The notes beneath the pieces are model-generated. The model had not been told where the DNA came from and did no database searches. It saw only the letters and a list, made by a program, of their open reading frames with translations. Below, piece after piece: positions 57,227-64,000 of a stretch of 64,000 nt of DNA (its first letter is position 1; the number at the start of each line of letters is the position of its first letter). Source of the stretch: Coniella vitis (Eukaryota > Ascomycota > Sordariomycetes > Diaporthales > Schizoparmaceae); the NCBI GenBank assembly GCA_011317545.1, contig WUJK01000014.1, positions 558,001 to 622,000 on the forward strand. The letters run 5' to 3'. Position numbers and translations under genes: made by a program.

Positions 57227-57739
57227 ATCTGTAATTTGAACGTACTTGCTTCTACACACCACGCCCCCTGTCTCCAGCTCGGACGGCGATCACACATGCA
57301 GCAACCCGATGGATGGGAACTAGTTACATGGATTGCGCCTTATTGGTCTCCTTCCATCGTTGAGTGCTTTAGCATACTGCTAGATTCTGTCTGCTACTGC
57401 TCAAGCTGCTCTACGTAGTAGCTAGCTGCTGCTGAGCTGCGTCTGTTGATGTGCATGCAGTGTCAGAATTCACGACGCTAATGAACAAGCTAACGGTGAT
57501 TCCACGAACGCCTGGAACTATGTAAAACGGTGGCTTGCAACTTCATCAATCATGCCAAAGACTTCTTTTCTTTTTCTTTACTGGCTGCTCTGGTCGGCAC
57601 GGTGCCTTTGCTGTCGCCCATGGAACAAGGAGCAGGTTCGCTCCTCTTTCCTTCTCTCGAGTCATGATGAATTTGGTTTTTGTGCCCCTTACGGATCATC
57701 TCGAACGAAAGGCACCAGTGTTCGAGAACTGAGTAGTTG

Positions 57740-57768
<29 letters not shown>
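57740..57768 (+). repeat. T29 homopolymer
   Basis: Twenty-nine consecutive T in non-coding DNA, followed by GCAGAAGAGAAGGG. No element body is recognised. Confidence 0.85.
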
Positions 57769-57770
<2 letters not shown>

Positions 57771-58226
57771 AGAAGAGAAGGGAGGGGGGGTGGTTGTAGG
57801 ACGGAGAGTTGCTGTGATGAGTGTGACCTTCAACTTCTACAAGCTGTTCTTCCCTGGGCGAAGGCAGCATGTGCCTGGTAAGCGTTCTAGGACGGTCTGG
57901 ACGGTCTAGTCCTGCCTCGTCTCGTCTCGTCTTTTGGGGTTTTCCTTCTTCTGTCGCCTTTCAAACGTTCTCGTGGACGTTCTCGAACCTTTTCCCCCTC
58001 CCCCGTGATTTTTCACCCTTGACTTTGATTTTGACTGGCTGGCCAATGAGAATGGTTAGTTTGGCGAAATGCTGGGTGGGTGGAAAGAAGACGATCTCCA
58101 TTACATGCTTTGATGCTGTACTCTGTATCCTCCTCCTGTTATTTCGCACATCCTATGTGCACCAGCCGGCACAAAAGTAGCCTAACAAGGTGAGAATCCG
58201 TGCTTCTGTTTCTTGTGTGCTTACTA

Positions 58227-58254
58227 TACTATGTATATTATGTACATACTATGT
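58227..58254 (+). repeat. Tandem pair of TACTATGT motifs
   Basis: Two copies, 58227-58234 and 58247-58254, start exactly twenty bases apart. They are embedded in an AT-rich stretch of TACTATAC/TATTATGTAC variants. It is the tightest same-strand pair in the window. Confidence 0.75.
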
Positions 58255-61200
58255 AGTACTCCCCGTTGAGTCTGTTTCTGCAGCCCCTGAAACCAAATTG
58301 ATTCATCGTCAAGGCAGGGAGGCGAGTCCCGAGCTTGACGGGTAGATGTCAAAGCTGAGCGCATTCATGTGGTCAACCGTCCACTCTTATGTCATGGTGG
58401 TGAGATTGGGCCATCCGTCTATCATGACTCTTGCTTGTTGTCAGAAAGACCTGGCTTGACTGCGCTGGATGAGGGAAGGCTTCGCTCCTCAGGTGAAGGG
58501 CACACAGTCAAGTCAGTTACTACAACTGGTAGCACCATTACATAATACACTCAGCCAACACTATTTCATGGCAGGCGCAAACCAGAAAGGATGGTTTATT
58601 TAGCACCCCGGTCTTCCTCCACTGGCTCTTCTTGCGCTTACATAGTAACCATAATAGTAGTAGTCAGGCCATATTCATTCCATCTTGCACCCCATCACAA
58701 CTCCCACAACGTGGCCCCCCTTCAGCCTTTTGTCGCTCAAGGGACTGATGATGCCTTGCCCAGCCTGCATACTCTAGCATGGTCGATGTCTCATCAACTT
58801 TGCGCGGTGAGGGACCCAGAATACTATGTTTCCATTCTGTTGTACACGAGGAACCACACCAGCAAGCCGTAATCAAAGCCACAAAGGCATTGTCAGGTCA
58901 TCAAGCAAACAAAAGGACAAGCCCACACCAGCTCAGTCTGCTTGGTAGTTGCCAGCCTGCTGCCATCATAGTATGCACAATGCATGGCACTGTACCATGT
59001 ACATTGTACTCTCTTGTACTTCTACCATGTACTGCCATGCATGTATTAAGGAGGACGCGTGAGCAGAATGCAAAAGCAGGGATAACGAACTGATTTCCCG
59101 TACCCCGCAATCTGTTCTGTTTCCCCCGGGACCATGAGGGACAAATCTGCAGGTTCGGGGGCTGGCTGACATGTTGGCTGCCACGACAACGCAAAAATGA
59201 TGTTGTTATGCACAGACAGAATTATCTGAACTAGAGTGGTATGTAAGTAAAAAACGAACGCACTCAAGACAGCAACCATGTAGATCATTTGCCAACCTCT
59301 CATGTGCACACACGCAGGTTGTTTTATCAAAAAGCTTGGCTTATAGACATGTGAACCGTCCGTACCTTGCTTGATACAGTCAGAGGTGAGGCTGGCTTAT
59401 CGCGCGTACACATGAAAATCCGTCTTTGAAAAAACCTCCCCCAGCTTCTCAACCGTCACAAGGACAGCAAACAAACTATACAATACCGCGTACAGTGTTT
59501 GCAGAGAACTGGTTATTGTCATTCTTTCTTCCTCGGTCTTATTTCCAAGAAACTATGGAATGGAAAACCCCGCAGTGACGCCAGAGATGCAGCAGTGGTG
59601 TCCAGCGCGCGAGTACGAAAAGATGCCGAGTACAGTATGGATACGCTTTGCTGGCTGTTGCGTAAAATAGTGGGTGGGTGGTAAGCGGCATGTAGGTATG
59701 TACAGCACCCCAATTGTTCCGCTGATGAATTTACTATGATAAGGATCCAACGCGCATTCTGTACGTAGGGTCCTAGGCCGAATCTGGCTCTCCCGGTTGA
59801 TGCGGCTTACGTGCGTGTACATAGTATCCATACCCCGATGCATGGGGGTGCGTGAGAGATAGAGATACCGAGAGAGAAGCTCTGAAAGAGAAATCCCGGA
59901 AAAGGAAAACGGTGCCTTTGGCCCCCTCAGCTTTCCCAAAAAAAGAGAAAAGAAAAGAAAAACCAACCACCACCAACCGAGACCTCGGCTTCCGTACAAA
60001 TGTGTACATGTCTTGCTGACCCGTCTGTCTGTCTGCTGACGGAAACGACAGGACACATTTTCCCCTCAAGTCATTGACAAAAGCATGACGCCTAGTCGTG
60101 TGCCTTGCCAATAGATCACCATGTAGACAACTGTGTTGCGCCAGAAGCGGTGAATAAATGAGTGAGTGATGGAGAGCGAGATAGAGGATGATGCCCGTCT
60201 CCATCAATGCAACGCATACATGCTTTGCCTGTCGTACATCCCATCCTGAAACCCACGTCCACCTACGTGGACCTGTGGTCATGAGGCACAGCGAAAAAGG
60301 TTCCAATTGTGGCGTGGGGACCCTTGACAATCACACTTCCATCCACATGTCGCGGGGGTCAACAACAAAAAAAAACGGCACCCCCAAGAATAGAAGAAAG
60401 GGAGCCGCTCCTCTCGTTCTGCTGTCCTGCAAGCGGATGGCCAGATAGGAAAGCTTGGCAACAACAAGGTTTCCGTTGCATCTATTGTTGATCACCCACG
60501 CGCGTCCTGCTTTTTGTTCGTTCCACCACACAGCGCATACCGAGAACAGTACATTGTTCATGCTTGACTTTAAGGAAAACACCAACCCCCCCCCCAGGCA
60601 GATTGGTCTGGATACCAGGCTTGGTGGGAGAAAGGGCCCCTTGACCCCAGAAAGCGGCCTTGAGACACCATGCCGCGAGATGTACACATTGATGATCTAC
60701 TGTGGATGCTTGCTTGCTTGCCTGCCTGCCTGGCAGGTCTGCTTCCGTAGCTACCGACAAAACGGCCGTGTTCGAAACGTAGCTTCGTGGCCATGGTTAT
60801 GGGTCGGGGGCTATGTGGACAATGCGTTTGTGTCTTGTTTCATCAAAAGTAAGGCAAAACTGGCGATGGCGGTGCAGAGCTCAGCCGGTGTGTCGTCGTG
60901 CAGCATATGATGGGGCGATCAAGGAGACAAGTGAGTACAGTAGGCTATTTGTGTGATTTCAGCAACTTGACTCTCTTTTCATCTGGACATAGTATCGCCG
61001 GATCAGATGATGAGCCCTGCTTGGCAACGTTCAACGAGCGGTTGAAAGCGCACTGCCACGCTGCCACGCTGCCACTGCCACGGCACATAGTAGCTTGGGC
61101 ACGGCTCGGGGTTGACGAATAAACGCATCGCTTGCTTGGCTGTTGCCATCGTGGAGTGGGCCGCGTGCTATGTAGATCCGGGTCTCGGAGGCTAAAGAGA

Positions 61201-61926
61201 AGAGATGACATCGACCGGGAACTCTCGGAGGCAGGCGGCATTTGCTCAATTGCTCCGGCTGGGGCTTTCTCTGTCACGCTGTCACGCATCCTGACTGGCA
61301 ATGACTCGCTAATCGCGAGTTTTGCGCGCGCTGAATGATATGTGAGAAGAGCGCAGTTGTGTAGAAGCTGCTTACTGCACTATGTAGACCATCTGACATG
61401 AGCCTGACCAAGCTGGCGACAGAGCGCCTCTTTTCAACAAGACAATCAAATACCCGGGGATGCACGAGTTCGCCACGACAGCGGTCAGCAACAATGCCTC
61501 TTGCGCGAGCTGTGGGCAACGTGCCTTGTGAGCAATGCAGTTGTATGCAAAAAGGGGCTATCCGAGAACGACAGCATACATGTTAGCAATGGAAGCACGC
61601 GAGAAGCGTGTGAATGTAACTAAAGCATCAACTTTCAACTTTGGGAAATGGGAGACAACATCATGATTTGATGAGCATGAGGTTGTGCCAAGGTATCGGA
61701 TAGAAAGTAGGCTTAGTGCATATGTCTGGATTGGATCATATTTAGTGGTATAGCCATATTTCTTGCTCATAGCAGGGCTTATCTTCTTAACGAGTATTTG
61801 CAACTAAGCCAGCTGTCTCCACGTGACGCCAAACTTTGGCTGCAGCGTTCCGTCCCCCTCCAGACCCGACCGGAGCTCTTGCGACTGCTCGAAGCCGTAC
61901 ACATCAATTGGTCCACCATCGCCATC

Positions 61927-62798
61927 ATGAACTCCCTCCGCATTGCCCGTGCAGCTCTCCGGGCTCGCCCGGCCGCCTTCCGAGCTCCTCTGCAGCGTCG
62001 TGGCTATGCTGAGGCCGTCAACGACAAGGCAAGCCGTCCAGAAAACCACTCCGGCATCACCCGCCGTCCCGCTGAAAGCTGGCACTGACTTTGCGATGAT
62101 CGCGCCCAACAGATCAAGCTCAGCTTGGCTCTTCCTCACCAGGTACGACGATGAACCCTCCTTACCGACAGCGGCGATGAAGGCATACCACCGCGCGTGG
62201 TCGCGGAAGCGATGGGGCCAAGAAATGACGCAGCGCGTCCACGAGGATTTTAAAGGCTAATTACCGCGTTCAACATCGCAGACCCTCTACAAGTCCCAGG
62301 ATGTCGTCCAGGTCAACCTGCCCGCCGAGTCTGGAGAGATGGGTGTCCTGGCCAACCACGTTCCCTCCATCGAGCAGCTCAAGCCCGGTCTGATCGAGAT
62401 TATTGAGGAGAGCGGCAGCAAGCAATTCTTCCGTATGTACTCCACGATGCCTTGACGAAGAGGCCGAATACTGCGATCGATGGATCATCTTGAGAGAATT
62501 CAAGAAGCTCACAAAGGGACTTGCCACAGTGTCTGGAGGATTCGCGGTTGTTCAGCCCAACTCTGCTCTGAGCATCAACGCCATCGAGGCATACCCCCTG
62601 GAGGACTTCAGCGCCGAGTCCGTCCGCGCCCAGATCTCCGAGGCCCAGAAGGTCGCAAACGGCAGCGGCAGCGAGCAGGATATTGCTGAGGCCAAGATTG
62701 AGTTGGAGGCAAGTCTTCACTTTTTGCTGCAACGCGAGAAACAGGGCGCTAACTCTTCAATCTAGGTTCTGGAGACTCTGCAGGCCGTCCTGAAATAG
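61927..62798 (+). CDS. ATP16: Mitochondrial F1F0-ATP synthase delta subunit
   Basis: Five exons: 61927-62028, 62113-62142, 62282-62432, 62530-62708 and 62766-62798; 164 aa, the expected size. The protein sits in the central stalk of F1 (equivalent to bacterial epsilon) and couples rotation to catalysis in the mitochondrial matrix. The N-terminus (MNSLRIARAALRARP...RRGYAEAV) is an Arg-rich presequence with an R-x-Y processing context. The mature protein has IKLSLALPHQTLYKSQDVVQVNLPAESG, whose GEMGVLANHVPSIEQLKPG core is diagnostic, then LSGGFAVVQPNSALSINA and the C-terminal helical hairpin ending LQAVLK. Introns 1 (62029-62112) and 4 (62709-62765) begin with GC (GCAAGC, GCAAGT) rather than GT. 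Both have good branch sites (CACTGAC, GCTAAC) and AG ends, and the frame needs both. Introns 2 and 3 are GT-AG. Confidence 0.95.
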
Positions 62799-63745
62799 AC
62801 GGATTGACTTTTGTTGTTCCTCTGTAGAATACCACCCCCCAGTTCATGACATTTTGCGTTGAATAGACGCAGAGCAAGGCTAGCATCGCGCTTTCCCCAG
62901 ATCCGTGTGCTTGTTGAGATTTTGTCCCATCGTGCTTGCCTGTTTTTGAGAGATACTCGCGATGTGATGCTGAGTTGACCTGCAGTCCTTTCCCGCGCAT
63001 CAAATGAGGCACAAAACACTGGTGGTGACAGCATCCATACCTTGCTTTCTAATCATTTAGGTATTTGTACAGATATACGACATCTGACCAGTGGGAGATG
63101 ACTGCCATAAACGACCCCAAGTGCTGGCCTCACCACCTCAATGCGCTATGCGACGCTTGTTTGATATCACAGCAACACTTGCAAGCACCCCTACGACTTG
63201 AGAAAGCACCTGCCTATAGGGTAGCATAAACAATCTCCTCACCTCGGCGCATCTTCCCAGAGCACAGCTCGTAAGCACTCGATATCGCTTCCCCTCCTGC
63301 AAGGCTCCCTCCTGGGGGTCCGCCTTCAATTTAATTACCCAACTTTTGCTCCTGGTCAAGTCACCCTGAAACTTATTTCATGCCCACGACAAACCATTTG
63401 CGCCCAGCTCTACGGAATTTGCCAATCATTATAATATCCCACTTAGCAAACGCTAGCCCAGTCTCACAGACCTAGTCGACAGAGTAACGTTCTGCTATAA
63501 CCTAGACGCAGGACGTTGGCCTCGAAACCGAGATAAAGTCACTACGGGGCTCAAGGCAGTCTGCTTCGACCAAGGTCGGCGGAAGAGCCGAGGAAGACGC
63601 CGCATTAAGCACTACGCGCCACCTGAGCAGCTCACGTATAAACTTGAGCCACCCTCTCGAAACCCCTTGTCTGGGGCACCAACGCAGTAGACCGAGCCAA
63701 TGTGACATACATTTACCAGCACCAACTGCGGTGCCTACATCGATC
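62799..63745. other. Intergenic, ATP16 3' side
   Basis: No gene is supported. The minus-strand frame 63502-63915 runs antisense into the start of the next gene and has no recognisable domain, so I treat it as spurious. The last 200 bases are likely the promoter of the gene starting at 63746. Confidence 0.5.
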
Positions 63746-64000
63746 ATGGCCGATGTCCGGAGTATGTTTGAGGAATATGGGGTCGACCGCCCCCCTGGAT
63801 AGCTTTCAGAAGAGGCCGCTGTTGACCGTCCTGGGGCATTGAACGTGGGCCAGGAGGATATATCCAAGGGCATTACTGAGCTGGATGGCGCGAACAGTAC
63901 GGCTGGGGGGCACACCAGGCTCTGTCATGTCTGTCACTCCACTATCTCGGCTGATCGCACCTTTTGCACATCATGCGGCCATCCTCTCTGCAAGACATGT
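63746..64000 (+). CDS. Cysteine-rich zinc-binding protein, 5' end only
   Basis: The gene runs off the window. Proposed exons are 63746-63761 and 63810 onward. A 48-nt intron (63762-63809, GTATGT...TTTCAG) joins in phase 1 and removes an in-frame TAG at 63800-63802. The predicted start is MADVRKEAAVDRPGALNVGQ. Further on it has LCHVCHSTISADRTFCTSCGHPLCKTC, a C-x2-C-x10-C-x2-C-x4-C-x2-C pattern. This resembles the N-terminal zinc-binding knuckles found in many uncharacterised ascomycete proteins. The function is unknown. The start is supported by the good intron phase, but without the 3' part the gene call is tentative. Confidence 0.5.

Larger units (their letters stand above)
53506..61926. other. 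Gene-poor block between DUF2457 gene and ATP16 (8.4 kb)
   Basis: No convincing gene. Frames such as 54044-54649 (-) and 59773-60330 (-) overlap others and show no domains. Contents are a GT-rich microsatellite (about 53536-53560), a (GGGCT)5 tandem (54052-54077), a C run (56320) and a T29 run (57740-57768). A double TACCTAGGTA lies near 55096. Eleven TACTATGT-type motifs (55141, 56995, 57057, 57219, 58227, 58247, 58639, 58822, 59819, 60987, 61085) make this the densest block for the motif. The flanking genes diverge, so both ends hold promoters. Confidence 0.6.

Noticed and set aside
63800..63802. Premature TAG as proof of a pseudogene or RIP mutation
   Set aside because: A well-formed 48-nt intron removes it in frame. 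I keep the alternative only as a check in the findings.
63502..63915. 137-aa minus-strand frame at the right end
   Set aside because: It runs antisense across the start and intron of the cysteine-rich gene and shows no domain. The plus-strand reading has a clear cysteine pattern and good splice phase.

Overview
The window reads as nuclear DNA of a filamentous ascomycete (Pezizomycotina). The genes carry short introns (48-122 nt) with GTRNGT donors, CTRAY-like branch sites and YAG acceptors. The predicted proteins are typical of moulds: a Ste11-type MAP3K with SAM and Ras-binding domains, a Hal4/Sat4-type kinase, a DUF2457-type protein and BTB proteins. The codon style and TACCTAGGTA-type intergenic motifs suggest a Sordariomycete, possibly Hypocreales, but I cannot prove the order from sequence alone. 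Exon limits were worked out by hand from reading frame, splice phase and family conservation.

Layout: (1) 1.9-3.4 kb, a GPI-anchored yapsin-type aspartyl protease (+). (2) 6.5-10.6 kb, a large PH-like/leucine-rich-repeat protein (-) whose frame is broken by one extra base. (3) 10.7-19.4 kb, a gene-poor block. (4) 19.4-22.3 kb, the Ste11 MAP3K (+). (5) 23.4-24.8 kb, an HMG-CoA lyase (-). (6) 25.9-27.2 kb, a BTB protein split by a duplicated cysteine module (-). (7) 28.4-30.3 kb, PEX3 (+). (8) 31.1-31.9 kb, the TRAPP subunit BET5 (-). (9) 33.0-35.5 kb, a CaMKK-like kinase (+). (10) 36.9-38.5 kb, a Hal4/Sat4-like kinase (-). (11) 38.5-44.7 kb, a gene-poor block. (12) 44.7-47.5 kb, a patatin-type lipase (-). 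(13) 48.9-50.1 kb, SAR1 (-). (14) 51.2-53.5 kb, a DUF2457-like protein (-). (15) 53.5-61.9 kb, a gene-poor block. (16) 61.9-62.8 kb, ATP16 (+). (17) From 63.7 kb, the 5' end of a cysteine-rich protein running off the window (+).

This is mostly a housekeeping and signalling neighbourhood: COPII/TRAPP secretion, peroxisome biogenesis, lipid and leucine catabolism, F1-ATPase, and three protein kinases within about 19 kb. I see no biosynthetic cluster, no transposon with coding capacity, no CRISPR and no convincing tRNA or rRNA. The three gene-poor blocks (6-9 kb each) hold microsatellites and long homopolymers. Across the window an 8-base motif, TACTATGT/ACATAGTA, occurs at least 35 times where about 2 are expected, and all but one of the copies lie outside coding exons. 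That motif, the duplicated 8-cysteine module inside a BTB domain, the frameshifted LRR gene and the two GC-AG introns of ATP16 are the points I would look at first.
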